DNA of 64,000 nt, taken from assembly GCA_964598225.1 (NCBI GenBank), contig CAZRBG010000025.1, positions 8,191 through 72,190 of the forward strand. The letters are read 5' to 3'. The notes beneath the pieces are model-generated. The model made no database searches, was not told the DNA's origin, and was given only the letters and a program-made list of their open reading frames with translations. Numbering within the stretch: the first letter of the stretch is position 1; each line of letters opens with the position of its first letter. The position numbers and the translations under genes were made by a program. Of this stretch, positions 42,092 through 51,072 are shown piece by piece. The stretch is from SG8-4 sp964598225. GTDB taxonomy: Bacteria > Planctomycetota > Phycisphaerae > Sedimentisphaerales > Anaerobacaceae.

Positions 42092-42607
42092 TTATTCTCC
42101 TTCGGCGGCGGGCGGCGTAAAGACTCTCTGGCCCAATTCACGATCGAGCATAAACATTCCGCCCGGAGCCTTCTCTACCATCTTGAGTTTCTGAACAGCT
42201 TCATCGGCGGATGCCTCTTCCTCGACCTGTTCACTGATGAACCACTGCAGGAAGTTATTTGTCGCGTGGTCCTTTTCCTTGGTCGCCAGGTCAACAAGGT
42301 CGTTGATCAAACTCGTCACTTTCTGTTCGTGCTCGTATACCGCCTCGAAGACCGCCAATGGCGAGTCCCACTCCGTCGGAGGTCCGTCTATTGCCTTCAG
42401 GATATTTCTGCCGCCACGCTCATCTATGAAATCGTACAACTTCATTGCGTGGGTCATCTCTTCCTGCGCCTGCACTCTCATCCAGTTGGCGAATCCGCTC
42501 AGATTCTTCGACTTAAACCAGGATTCCATAGCCAGGTAGAGGTACGAAGAGTAAAGCTCGGCATTTACCTGACTATTCAGCGCATCTTCTATCTTTTTGC
42601 TGATCAT
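42092..42607 (-). CDS. ftnA: Ferritin (FtnA-type)
   Basis: 171 residues. MISKKIEDALNSQVNAELYSSYLYLAMESWF and VQAQEEMTHAMKLYDFI, then FLQWFISEQVEEEASADE, give all bacterial ferritin ligands (E17, E50, H53, E94-type, E127/E130-type). It oxidises and stores iron in a 24-mer shell. It sits directly next to desulfoferrodoxin with no gap. Confidence 0.95.
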   Translation of the reverse strand: MISKKIEDALNSQVNAELYSSYLYLAMESWFKSKNLSGFANWMRVQAQEEMTHAMKLYDFIDERGGRNILKAIDGPPTEWDSPLAVFEAVYEHEQKVTSLINDLVDLATKEKDHATNNFLQWFISEQVEEEASADEAVQKLKMVEKAPGGMFMLDRELGQRVFTPPAAEGE

Positions 42608-42985
42608 TTACTGCCCTTTCCAAAGCCCGTGAACGTTGCAGTGCTCTCTGGCGCTGACCGAATCGCCTTTCACGTCGAATACGGCCTCCGGCTCGCTGCC
42701 GGGTTGGAGGAACTGCCTGTAAGCCTTGCCGTCGGCGAGCAGTTCGATCCACTCGATGAAATGCTCTTCCTGCATCGGATGCCGCACGGAACCTACCGCG
42801 ACCTTGTAACCGCTGTCGATCTTCTCTATCACAGGAACGTGCTTTTCATTACCCGAGTCAGTCGTCTTCTCATCGAGAAGCTGCATCGGCTCGCCGCAGC
42901 AGACCAACTCTCCCTCGCCGCCGTGGAGCACTTCCACGATGTTGCCGCAGACAGCACATTTATAAACCTGAAGTTTTTTCGCCAT
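42608..42985 (-). CDS. dfx: Desulfoferrodoxin (superoxide reductase, class I)
   Basis: 125 residues. The N-terminal desulforedoxin domain CAVCGNIVEV...GELVCCGEPM binds one Fe(SCys)4. The C-terminal superoxide-reducing centre has EKHVPVIEK, SVRHPMQEEHFIEWI and SAREHCNVHGLW with the four His and Cys. It reduces superoxide to peroxide using rubredoxin. Confidence 0.97.
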   Translation of the reverse strand: MAKKLQVYKCAVCGNIVEVLHGGEGELVCCGEPMQLLDEKTTDSGNEKHVPVIEKIDSGYKVAVGSVRHPMQEEHFIEWIELLADGKAYRQFLQPGSEPEAVFDVKGDSVSAREHCNVHGLWKGQ

Positions 42986-43014
42986 AGTTCAATTCCTTTC
43001 AAAATCAGGGGGTA

Positions 43015-44202
43015 TCAGTTCACGATCCCCGCTTCCTTATGCTTTGCTGCGATTTCGTCCGCCAAGCGGTCGAGAGCGCGAAATGCGTCCTCTGTCGGCT
43101 GGCCCTTGGTCAAAACCGGATCGAGAAGCTCGACCTTGAGATTCGGCATCAGGCCTGCAAGCTGCTCGACGGTCTTGCCGCCCCAGCCGAAAGAGCCGAT
43201 AATCGAGGCAAATTTCGCTTTCGGCCGGACGGCGTTGGCCAGGAACGCGGCGTATACGGCCGCAGGATGCGCTCCGGCCAGAACCGTCGGAGTGCCGATC
43301 ACTATGGTCGCCGCATCCACCAACTCGATTGCGAGCTTGCCGACGTCCACGGTAGAAAGCTCGAACTGCTTGACTCCAATGTCCCTGTCCATCAGCGCAT
43401 CGACGAAATGCCCGACCATCTCCGCTGTGCTGCCGTGCATCGAGACGTAAGCCACCACAACTTTGCTTTTGACCTCATCGGATATCCAGTCCCTGTACGC
43501 ATCAATAATGAAGGCCGGCCTGTCGTAAACCGGACCGTGACTGGGGGCTATCATCCCAATATCCAGGTCGTCCAACTTCGCCAGGTTGCGCTTTATCTGC
43601 TTGCGAAACGGCATCATGATCTCGGCATAGTATCGCTTCGCAGGCTCATAAACAGCAGCCTCGTTGTCGACGAAAAGGCTGCTGGTAGCCAGATGCGAAC
43701 CGAAGAAATCGCAGGAGAACAGGATTCTGTCCTCGGCAACGTAAGTACACATGGTCTCGGGCCAGTGCACCCACGGAGTATAGATGAATTTGAGTGTCTT
43801 GTCACCCAGGGACAGTTCCTGCCCGTCCTCGACCGTGATAATTCTGTCTTGCTCAAGGTCGAGCAGATCCATTAGCATCTGCTTGCATTTGGGATTCGTC
43901 ACGACCTTGGCGTCCGGATACATCAGCAACACGTCCGGCAGAGACCCGGAGTGGTCCTGCTCGCCGTGGTGAGAGACAATGTAGTCGAGTCTATCTATGC
44001 CCAGCTTGCTAAGGTTGCCCAGCAGAACACTGGTCTCGGCCGGATCGACGGTGTCCAACAGAGCCGTCTTTTCGCTGCCCCGCACTATATATGCGTTGTA
44101 ACTGGTGCCGTCAGGCAGCGGGATCAGCCTGTCGAACAGCCGCGAATCCCAATCGATCGCCCCGATTGAATATACGTTTGGCCTCAGTTCTCTTGTCTTC
44201 AT
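43015..44202 (-). CDS. fprA: A-type flavodiiron protein (FprA)
   Basis: 395 residues. The N-terminal metallo-beta-lactamase-like diiron domain carries HHGEQDHSG and later CDFFGSH and SHGPVY. The C-terminal flavodoxin domain starts at VVVAYVSMHGSTAEM. It reduces O2 or NO to water or N2O with electrons from rubredoxin. Its ATG overlaps the end of tpx by 4 bases. Confidence 0.95.
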   Translation of the reverse strand: MKTRELRPNVYSIGAIDWDSRLFDRLIPLPDGTSYNAYIVRGSEKTALLDTVDPAETSVLLGNLSKLGIDRLDYIVSHHGEQDHSGSLPDVLLMYPDAKVVTNPKCKQMLMDLLDLEQDRIITVEDGQELSLGDKTLKFIYTPWVHWPETMCTYVAEDRILFSCDFFGSHLATSSLFVDNEAAVYEPAKRYYAEIMMPFRKQIKRNLAKLDDLDIGMIAPSHGPVYDRPAFIIDAYRDWISDEVKSKVVVAYVSMHGSTAEMVGHFVDALMDRDIGVKQFELSTVDVGKLAIELVDAATIVIGTPTVLAGAHPAAVYAAFLANAVRPKAKFASIIGSFGWGGKTVEQLAGLMPNLKVELLDPVLTKGQPTEDAFRALDRLADEIAAKHKEAGIVN

Positions 44203-44711
44203 AAATTCTTTACCGCTTTCAATGCTCCTTCATAATCGGGTTCGTTCGTCATCTCGTCGACCACCTCTATGTAACGCAGCACACCTTCGGTGTCCGCAAC
44301 AAATACCGACCTCGCCAGGAGCCTCAATTCCTGGATCAGTACCCCGTAGCTCTTTCCGAAGTTCGCGTCGCGATGATCCGACAGGGTCCGGACGTTCTCT
44401 ATGCCTGCCGCTCCGCACCACCGCTGCTGGGCAAAAGGCAGGTCCATGCTGATCGCCAGAACGGCTACGTCGTCGCCCAGAGATGCCGCCCTTTCATTGA
44501 AGTTGCGAATCTCGGAGTCACAAACCGACGTATCCAGAGACGGCACCGCACAAATGACGCAGACTTTGCCCCGAAAATCAGAAAGCTTCACCGGGGACAG
44601 ATCGTTAGCCAGAACCTCGAAATCAGGCGCCGGCTCGCCCACTCTGGGCAGGCTTCCTGTCAATGTCAGCGGATTACCCTTGAATGTAATGTTTGTTGCC
44701 GTACCTTCCAT
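44199..44711 (-). CDS. tpx: Thiol peroxidase
   Basis: 170 residues from MEGTATNITFKG. Peroxidatic Cys in PSLDTSVCDSEIRNFN and resolving Cys in WCGAAGIENVRTLSDHR match Tpx. The GVLIQELRLLARSVFVAD block is also typical. It reduces H2O2 and alkyl peroxides. GAGG six bases upstream decides the start over an ATG at 44816. Confidence 0.95.
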   Translation of the reverse strand: MEGTATNITFKGNPLTLTGSLPRVGEPAPDFEVLANDLSPVKLSDFRGKVCVICAVPSLDTSVCDSEIRNFNERAASLGDDVAVLAISMDLPFAQQRWCGAAGIENVRTLSDHRDANFGKSYGVLIQELRLLARSVFVADTEGVLRYIEVVDEMTNEPDYEGALKAVKNL

Positions 44712-44754
44712 AATACACCTCACTTTCCCTAATATAATCTTCGTCCCGCGTTTT

Positions 44755-45225
44755 TCAGCTTGAATATGCCTTCTTGAAGTCCTCCAGCAGATGCCTGAGC
44801 TGATCAACATTGTCAAGATCAGTGGTCTGCTTGGCCTTCATCGCATAGACCAGCATGTGATGCAGCAGGGTCAGCTTCTTGACATACGCACTTTTGGCCT
44901 CTTCGTCTCCGACAGGCGGTATCTTGATCCGCTGGGCCATGAAGTAGTACGTCACTATCTCGCTGATCTCATTGGCGTGATCTTCCTTGTTATTGACCCA
45001 TCGCACAACCTGGTTCGCATTCGGCGGTTCCTCTTCCATGAGTAAATCGATTTGCTTCATCGACTTCTCAATGGTCGTGATGTGCTCGGCTATCTGGCCA
45101 AACCGCATATCATCGCCGTAAATACCGCACGGTATCTGACAATGCGAATATGCCAGAGAACCAAAAACCACACCCACCGCAAGTACGGCCAACAATACAA
45201 CTTTTCTCGTAATTCTCTTTTTCAT
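44755..45225 (-). CDS. sodN: Nickel superoxide dismutase with Sec-type signal peptide
   Basis: 156 residues. The hydrophobic signal (VVLLAVLAVGVVFGSLAYS) ends exactly before HCQIPCGIYGDD, the nickel hook HCxxPCGxY: His1, Cys2, Pro5, Cys6, Gly7 and Tyr9 all present. The four-helix body follows (AEHITTIEKSMKQIDLL... HANEISEIVTYYFMAQRIK... LTLLHHMLVYAMKAKQ). Most Ni-SODs are made as propeptides cut by SodX; here signal peptidase would produce the His1 terminus and export the enzyme. No sodX is adjacent. It sits between tpx and rubrerythrin genes. Confidence 0.92.
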   Translation of the reverse strand: MKKRITRKVVLLAVLAVGVVFGSLAYSHCQIPCGIYGDDMRFGQIAEHITTIEKSMKQIDLLMEEEPPNANQVVRWVNNKEDHANEISEIVTYYFMAQRIKIPPVGDEEAKSAYVKKLTLLHHMLVYAMKAKQTTDLDNVDQLRHLLEDFKKAYSS

Positions 45226-45260
45226 TTTTTTTGCCCCTTTCCCCTCTTCGGGAATCTAAA

Positions 45261-45833
45261 TTAGTAATTCTGAGCTTCCAGCTCAAAGTACGCCTGCGGG
45301 TGGGCACATGCCGGACATGCCTTGGGAGCTTCCGGCCCCTCGTGCACATAGCCGCAGTTCCTGCAAACCCACCGTACGGGCTCGCCACGTTTGAAAACGA
45401 CTCCGTCATTTATGTTCTTCGCCAGCGCCAGGTATCTCTCCTCGTGTCGCTTTTCTGCGACCGCGATGTTCCTGAATACTCTGGCTATATCGTCGAATCC
45501 TTCCTTTTCCGCAGCTTCGGCAAAGCCCGGGTACATTTCGGTTGTCTCGTAATGCTCGCCTGCCGCCGCGGCCTTCAAATTCTCCACCGTAGAGCCGATT
45601 ACGCCCGCCGGAAAGGCCGCCGTAACTTCCACTTCCCCGCCCTGAAGGAATTTGAACTCTCGCTTGGCGTGTTCCCTTTCCTGGTTCGCCGTCTCTTCAA
45701 AAATTGACGCTATCTGAACGTATCCTTCCTTTCTGGCCTGGCTTGCAAAGTAGGTGTACCTGTTTCTGGCCTGTGATTCGCCCGCAAAACCTGCCAATAG
45801 ATTCTTCTCCGTCTGACTGCCTTTTAGTTCCAT
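45261..45833 (-). CDS. rbr: Rubrerythrin
   Basis: 190 residues. Diiron domain with NLLAGFAGESQARNRYTYFASQA, TANQEREHAKREF, AAAAGEHYETTEMYPGFAEAAEKEGF and NIAVAEKRHEERYL, then the rubredoxin domain WVCRNCGYVHEG...CPACAHPQAYF. Full length. It reduces hydrogen peroxide. First gene below PerR and thus the first expected target. Confidence 0.97.
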   Translation of the reverse strand: MELKGSQTEKNLLAGFAGESQARNRYTYFASQARKEGYVQIASIFEETANQEREHAKREFKFLQGGEVEVTAAFPAGVIGSTVENLKAAAAGEHYETTEMYPGFAEAAEKEGFDDIARVFRNIAVAEKRHEERYLALAKNINDGVVFKRGEPVRWVCRNCGYVHEGPEAPKACPACAHPQAYFELEAQNY

Positions 45834-45877
45834 CCTTCGAAACCCCTTTTTCTAAATTGCTGAAATCTACTCTCCAT

Positions 45878-46333
45878 CTAATTGCACAGATCGCATATCC
45901 CTTCAAGGTATACACTCTTCCGCAAAACCACAAATCTTCCTTCTACTGCTGCTGGTACCTCTATATTATCAAACGGCTCGTGATGAAAATCAACAACTCT
46001 TTTACATTTTATGCATTTAAAATGCTGGTGACTCTCCAGGTCGCCGTCGAAACGCCTTGCGTCCCCCGAACCTTCCACTATGGAGGCGGCGCCGATCTTA
46101 CCGAGAGTCAGCAGGGTTCTGTTGACCGTATCCAGCGATATATTCGGATAAATACGCTTGACCTTTTCGTGCAGCATCTCGGCAGAAGGATGGTCGTCAG
46201 CCTTTACCAATTCACGGTATATCGCTATTCGCTGCGGCGTGACTTTTAGACCCGCTTTTCTACACAAGTCTGTGAACCAACCGGTTTTTATGTCCAGCTC
46301 AGCCGGACTGATTGTCACCTTTTTCGTACTCAT
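45878..46333 (-). CDS. perR: Fur-family peroxide regulator (PerR-like)
   Basis: 151 residues from MSTKKVTISPAELD. The winged helix spans about 15-85 (DLCRKAGLKVTPQRIAIYRELVKADDHPSAEMLHEKVKRIYPNISLDTVNRTLLTLGKIGA). The dimer domain carries the regulatory His/Asp ligands (SHQHFKCIKCKRVVDFHH) and two CXXC zinc sites, CIKC and CDLC. PerR or Fur cannot be fully separated by eye, but the regulated neighbours (rubrerythrin, SOD, Tpx) favour PerR. The ATG at 46333 lies 7 bases from the -10 box, so the mRNA may be leaderless. Confidence 0.85.
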   Translation of the reverse strand: MSTKKVTISPAELDIKTGWFTDLCRKAGLKVTPQRIAIYRELVKADDHPSAEMLHEKVKRIYPNISLDTVNRTLLTLGKIGAASIVEGSGDARRFDGDLESHQHFKCIKCKRVVDFHHEPFDNIEVPAAVEGRFVVLRKSVYLEGICDLCN

Positions 46334-46338
46334 GCCTG

Positions 46339-46369
46339 CTACTATGTAGTAGTACTTCCTGTTTGTCAA
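46339..46369 (-). promoter_or_regulatory. perR promoter with palindromic operator
   Basis: On the minus strand TTGACA (46369-46364), 17 bases, CATAGT (46346-46341). CTACTA-TG-TAGTAG (46339-46352) is a 6+6 palindrome covering the -10 and its surroundings. Autoregulation by the product is likely. The start site would fall on or next to the ATG. Confidence 0.6.
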
Positions 46370-46585
46370 GGCGATATTTGAAATTTTTCAAATATTTTTT
46401 ACATCCGCTGCCCTTAGATGGAGCCCGGCATATTGCCCAAAATTGCCAAGAATCTGCCGTAAATAGTTGTACAAGAAGGCACAGTTGAGTAAACTGAGGC
46501 TTTAGGTCCAGGTAAGCTTTGCACAAGCAGCCAATAATACAAGATTTCGTAACAGTACGGCGGGCAGACGCATTATAACAGCTTC

Positions 46586-48640
46586 ATGAAATACCTCATA
46601 GTAACGTCTATAGCCATGCCGGCGATTATCCTTCTGACACGCGCGAGCCCCGGACGGGCCGCCGAAAGAGGGCCTTTGCGATCTATGAAAGCAGTTCGGA
46701 CAGAAACCCGACCGGTCATTGACGGCAAAGTCGACGAGCCCTGCTGGTCCAAAGCGGACGAGGCGACCGATTTCACCGACTACAAGCTCGAACGCCTCGC
46801 AGTCGAGCAGACCATAGTCCGCGTGCTGTACGACGATGAGAACCTGTACGTCTCGTTTGAGTGCCTCGAGCCGGATCCGAACAGCATTGTCGGCGTCGAG
46901 CGAAAGTACGACCAGTCGCTCAGGGAGGAAGACTGCGCCACGATTCGCCTCGACACATTTCACGACCATCGCTGCACCTACGTATTCGCCGTCAACACGC
47001 TGGGCACACGCTACGACGCTCGCATGGGCCTTTTCGACAGTTACGACGACGAAACATGGGGCTGCCACTGGACCGCCGCCTGCACGGTCGAAGAGGACCG
47101 CTGGTACGCAGAAATGGAAATACCGATCTGCAACATGCTCTTCGACCGGCGCGACGGAGTCACATGGGGCGTCAACTTCTACCGGCGCGAAAAAGGTCTC
47201 CAGGAAAGAAGCTACTGGTGCTTTCGCAGCAGCCGCGCACGTTATCCGCTCGAGTACGGGCATCTGACTGACCTTAACCTGGCCGACGTCAAGCTGGACC
47301 GAAAACCAAGGTACGAAGTATACGGCAGTGCAACGTCGGATTTCGAGGACGACAGCACAAAACTGTCCACCGGCGCCGATGTTTCCCTCAGGCTCAGCTC
47401 CGAGCTCACCAGCGCCTTTACCATCAACCCGGACTTCGGCCAGGTAGAGGCCGATCCCGACACCATTGAACTGAGAGACACCGAGCGATTCCTCGCCGAG
47501 CGGCGCCCCTTCTTCCGGGAAGGCAACGAAATCTTCGTAACGCCCCTCAACGTCTACTACAGCCGGCGCCTCACCGACATCGACGCCGGCGCCAAGGTCA
47601 CCGGCCAGGGCCGGGCCTGGACGCTCGGACTGCTCGACGTTCAGGGCGAGGTCGTCCGCAACGACGTACCGCTCGACGGAAACTATCACGTCGGCAGGTA
47701 CATTCGAAACGTTGGCGAGAATTCCCACGTCGGCGGCATCTGGGCGAATTCGGCTCGCGAGGACGGCACGAATTTCGCTGGTGGAATGGACACCCGCCTG
47801 TTCCTTGACACTACAACATCGTTTACCGCCCAATTGCTCGGGCTCACCGATTCGGAAGGAATCGAAACCGACGGCGTCACCGACAACGACGCCTACGGCC
47901 TGACTACATCTTTGAGCGGCGGAACCAACCCTGTGTATTGGCGCGTTCATTTCCTCGATATTTCCCGCGGCTTCAAGCCCGATCTCGGTTATATTCCAAG
48001 GCGCGACATCCGCGGTCCCGGTTCCTACGTGCGATACCGAAGATACTACGACGAGGGACTTCTCAAATACTTCAGCGTATTTTCCGACACCGACTTCTAC
48101 GAAAACAACGACCACGACACCGTTTTGCGCGACTTCCGCGAAGGCGCCGGCGCGACTTTTCAAAATGAAATCGAGCTCTGGTATTACCGATCCGACAGCT
48201 TTCACGCACCCTTTCAGAACTACTACGACAAGGTCAGAATCGAGTATAATGAAGAGGTCGACATCTGGGATTCTATCAGCACCAGCATCACCAAAGGAGT
48301 CTATGAAAAAGAGCCTTACCACGAGTATTCTCTGGAAAAACCTATGAGAATTACCGACCGCCTGGTTACGACTCTGGAGGGCAACTATCGCATAAAAGAG
48401 CCGGAAACGGGAGGCAACGAAAACATCTGGCTGTGGCGATGGGTCAGCCAGTACAATTTTATCTGGAACGCAAGAATCAAATTCACCGCCGAACAGACAT
48501 CAGAAGACCGCCACAATCTGACGCTGCTGTTCTCCTGGCCGATGGCGCAAAACAAGGATTTCTACGTTCTGCTCAACGATTATGAAATCAACGGCGAAAA
48601 AATCCGTGCGGCATTCGTCAAAATGGTTTACCGTTTTTAA
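46586..48640 (+). CDS. Exported CBM9/DUF5916 barrel-type protein
   Basis: 684 residues. A signal peptide covers about 1-25. Residues 35-215 are CBM9-like (RPVIDGKVDEPCWSKADEATDFTDYK, VLYDDENLYVSFECLEPDPNSI, MEIPICNMLFD). The remainder is the DUF5916 beta-rich region (ADVSLRLSSELTSAFTINPDFGQVEADPDTIELRDTERFLAERRPFFREGNEIF) ending in aromatic FVKMVYRF, the pattern of outer-membrane barrels. Its function is unknown; carbohydrate binding at the surface is plausible. The opposite strand is open for 606 codons purely through codon bias. Confidence 0.8.
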   Translation: MKYLIVTSIAMPAIILLTRASPGRAAERGPLRSMKAVRTETRPVIDGKVDEPCWSKADEATDFTDYKLERLAVEQTIVRVLYDDENLYVSFECLEPDPNSIVGVERKYDQSLREEDCATIRLDTFHDHRCTYVFAVNTLGTRYDARMGLFDSYDDETWGCHWTAACTVEEDRWYAEMEIPICNMLFDRRDGVTWGVNFYRREKGLQERSYWCFRSSRARYPLEYGHLTDLNLADVKLDRKPRYEVYGSATSDFEDDSTKLSTGADVSLRLSSELTSAFTINPDFGQVEADPDTIELRDTERFLAERRPFFREGNEIFVTPLNVYYSRRLTDIDAGAKVTGQGRAWTLGLLDVQGEVVRNDVPLDGNYHVGRYIRNVGENSHVGGIWANSAREDGTNFAGGMDTRLFLDTTTSFTAQLLGLTDSEGIETDGVTDNDAYGLTTSLSGGTNPVYWRVHFLDISRGFKPDLGYIPRRDIRGPGSYVRYRRYYDEGLLKYFSVFSDTDFYENNDHDTVLRDFREGAGATFQNEIELWYYRSDSFHAPFQNYYDKVRIEYNEEVDIWDSISTSITKGVYEKEPYHEYSLEKPMRITDRLVTTLEGNYRIKEPETGGNENIWLWRWVSQYNFIWNARIKFTAEQTSEDRHNLTLLFSWPMAQNKDFYVLLNDYEINGEKIRAAFVKMVYRF

Positions 48641-48659
48641 ATCCATGGGAGGATAAAAA

Positions 48660-50045
48660 ATGAGTAGTCAAAACAAACAGAACAGACGGGATTTTCTACA
48701 AAAGACCGCCCTTGCCGCTCTGGCGGCAGGTTCGGCTCTGAACACCACGGGTGCGCCGGCCCAGCCCAAAGGTGAGAGGCCGCCGAGCGCGGGCGACGTC
48801 ACCGTACTCAATCCGCAGAACCGCGTGCCGATGAGCTTCATTATCGACGACTCCACCTGCCTGGTGAACATGGCGCACTTCGGCATACCGCACTTCGCGA
48901 CGGCATGGCCCGACAGGTACAAGCAGAATTGGCGCAGCCTGCCGCGTGAGATACCCGATTCCTTCGTGCGCAAGTTCGGCCAGTGGTGCCGCGAGCACGG
49001 CGTAAAAGGCAAGTACAGTATTGTTCCGTACCCGGCGTGCGTCGGCTGGCTGGATCGCTGTCTGCCGGGCTGGTCGCAGAAAGACCTGGACGACAGCCTC
49101 AAGCTCGTCCGTGACTTCATGCTGCCCGACTGGGACATTCACCCGGAGATGATCAGCCACACCTGGGTCATCAACACCAAGACGGGCCGGCCCTATCCCG
49201 AGCAGACAGGCTACTACATCGAGAACGCCGGCTGGAGCCAGGACAAATCCGCCGACGAGCTGGCCGACTACATGGCCTACGCCCTGCGAATCCTCAAGAA
49301 CGTCGGCCTGCCCTGCGAGGGCATCACCACGCCCGGCGGCTTCGGCAGCCGCAATCGTCCGAACCTCGCGCAGGCCACGCTCGAATCGTGCCGCGACGTG
49401 TTCAACGCCGAAATCCCCCACTACTTCCGCGACCTGTTCACCAACGAACGCAGCGTCGCCCCGCTGGTCCAGTACGCATCCGGCCTCGACGGCGACAACC
49501 CGAAGTGCGTCGTCTCGATCATCGGCTGCACCGGCGACTGGCTCGGCGGCTGGGACGGCCTCAAGCCCGGCTCGGTGGATAAGCACATCACCGAGGACCT
49601 CGAAGGCGGCCGGCTGCCGCAGGTCATAGCTAAAGGCGAGCCCACAATAATCGTCTGTCACTGGCCGGGCGTCTATTTCAACGGCGAGGAGATCGGCTTC
49701 AACATCTTCAAGGAAGTTGTCCGCCGGCTGGAAGCCCGGTACGACAACCTGATCTGGATGAAGAACAGCGAGATCGCCCGCTACTGGGCCGCTAAGGAGC
49801 TGACGCGAATCGAGAAACAGGGCCGAAAAATAACCTTCAACGCTCCGTTCGCCACGACGAGGTTCACGATCCGCACGAAGTCCGGCTCACGAGGCGCACC
49901 AGCGCTGATCGCCGGCGCCGATCGCGCAAGATTGGATCGTGTCACCGCCCCGCTGCAACTGAAAAGCCAGACGTGGTGCGCCGAAGGGCCGGATATTGTG
50001 GCCTGTTTCGACCTGCCGAAAGGAAAGTCGACCCTGGAGATTTGA
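48660..50045 (+). CDS. Tat-exported polysaccharide-deacetylase-like protein
   Basis: 461 residues. Tat leader QNRRDFLQKTALAALAAGSALN. The fold resembles NodB/deacetylase barrels: MSFIIDDSTCLVNMAHFGIPHF, KYSIVPYPACVGWLDR, HPEMISHTWVIN (metal His residues), ITTPGGFG and IIVCHWPGVYF. The C-terminus is a small beta domain. Substrate unknown. It lies 19 bases below the DUF5916 gene, so the two are probably co-expressed at the surface. Confidence 0.65.
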   Translation: MSSQNKQNRRDFLQKTALAALAAGSALNTTGAPAQPKGERPPSAGDVTVLNPQNRVPMSFIIDDSTCLVNMAHFGIPHFATAWPDRYKQNWRSLPREIPDSFVRKFGQWCREHGVKGKYSIVPYPACVGWLDRCLPGWSQKDLDDSLKLVRDFMLPDWDIHPEMISHTWVINTKTGRPYPEQTGYYIENAGWSQDKSADELADYMAYALRILKNVGLPCEGITTPGGFGSRNRPNLAQATLESCRDVFNAEIPHYFRDLFTNERSVAPLVQYASGLDGDNPKCVVSIIGCTGDWLGGWDGLKPGSVDKHITEDLEGGRLPQVIAKGEPTIIVCHWPGVYFNGEEIGFNIFKEVVRRLEARYDNLIWMKNSEIARYWAAKELTRIEKQGRKITFNAPFATTRFTIRTKSGSRGAPALIAGADRARLDRVTAPLQLKSQTWCAEGPDIVACFDLPKGKSTLEI

Positions 50046-50229
50046 CGAAACCACGACCTTCCTCGCCCGCAACGGAGATACGTCACCCGGTATTCGGCTT
50101 CGTTCGGCTTTGTTTTCAGGCGCGCCCTCAGGCGACTTATCGTCATAAGTCCTTGCCGGACAAGGCACTGCGCCCCTCAGCGTCGGCGCGAATCGGGTTT
50201 GTTCTGCCGAATCGCTGTTCCGACGTCGG

Positions 50230-50271
50230 GTGGCAGCCTCATCCCGATCGTCGTTATCGGAATGGGGCTGG
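50230..50271. repeat. REP-like hairpin, family C copy 1
   Basis: CAGCCTCATCCCGAT (50234-50248) pairs with ATCGGAATGGGGCTG (50256-50270). An inverted copy lies at 59649-59686. The flanking 50046-50359 has other short inverted repeats (GGGACTCCTTACGGAGG near 50304) and no gene I can support. Confidence 0.65.
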
Positions 50272-50359
50272 CTCAGCTCACGAGATGCGCGGGCGGTCCT
50301 AGGGACTCCTTACGGAGGACTCCCTCGTCACGCGCGGACGAGACGTCCGCGACACCAAA

Positions 50360-50971
50360 TCAGGGGCTTTGGTTGGGGGGCAGGTCTACCAGGCCGAGGG
50401 CGATTGCTCTTTTGGTCAGTTCGAGCGTGTTCTTTACGCCGAGCCTCTGCATCACGTGGGCGCGGTGAACCTCGACGGTCCTCACGGAGCGCTTCAGCAT
50501 CTCGGCTACCTGCCTGTTGCTGTGGCCTTCGAGGATGAGTTGGAGCACTTTTGTCTGTGTCGGGGTGAGGGGCCTGCCCGCGGCGGAGTTTGCCGAATCG
50601 TTGTCGTGCAGTATCAATTCGACCACGCCGAGCAGAGTGCTTTTGTCCAGGGGCTTTTCGATGAAATCGGCCGCCCCGGCCTTCACAGCCCGCACCGCCG
50701 TGGGAATGTCGCCGAAACCGGTCACCACGAGGACCGGAACCCAGGGGGTTCGGCTTTTGACATTCGTCAGCAGCTCGATCCCGTCCATCTCGGGCATCTT
50801 CAGGTCGGCGACAAGCAAATCGCACTTCCGCGATTGCAGCCGCTGGAGGCACTCGACCGGATTGACGAAGCAGGCGACTTCGACGCCGAGAGTTGCGAGC
50901 GTCTCTTCAACCGCCTTGAGGACGCTTTCTTCATCATCAACGACAAAAATCTTCTGTTTACGGGCGGCCAT
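50360..50971 (-). CDS. FixJ/NarL-type response regulator
   Basis: 203 residues. Receiver domain KIFVVDDEESVLKAVEETL, phosphorylation Asp in LLVADLKMPEMDG, then VVTGFGDIPTAVRAVKAGAADFIEKPLD. A LuxR-type HTH, LTPTQTKVLQLILEGHSNRQVAEMLKRSVRTVEVHRAHVMQRLGVKN. A cytoplasmic transcription regulator; no histidine kinase gene is nearby, so its signal is unknown. Confidence 0.95.
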   Translation of the reverse strand: MAARKQKIFVVDDEESVLKAVEETLATLGVEVACFVNPVECLQRLQSRKCDLLVADLKMPEMDGIELLTNVKSRTPWVPVLVVTGFGDIPTAVRAVKAGAADFIEKPLDKSTLLGVVELILHDNDSANSAAGRPLTPTQTKVLQLILEGHSNRQVAEMLKRSVRTVEVHRAHVMQRLGVKNTLELTKRAIALGLVDLPPNQSP

Positions 50972-51072
50972 CTTAGTTTGGCATCAAATCGCTTTATCGA
51001 ACAATGAAATTACGTATCTGCAAAACGACTATACTCGGCGTCTATTTTGAAGGCAAGCAATTATTTGCGGCG

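Noticed and set aside
46502..48322. A 606-codon open frame opposite the CBM9/DUF5916 gene
   Set aside because: Low-complexity Val/Ala/Glu composition, no motif, fully antisense to a gene with clear domains; it follows from the codon bias of that gene.
48696..49661. A 321-codon open frame opposite the deacetylase-like gene
   Set aside because: Same reason: antisense shadow with biased composition.
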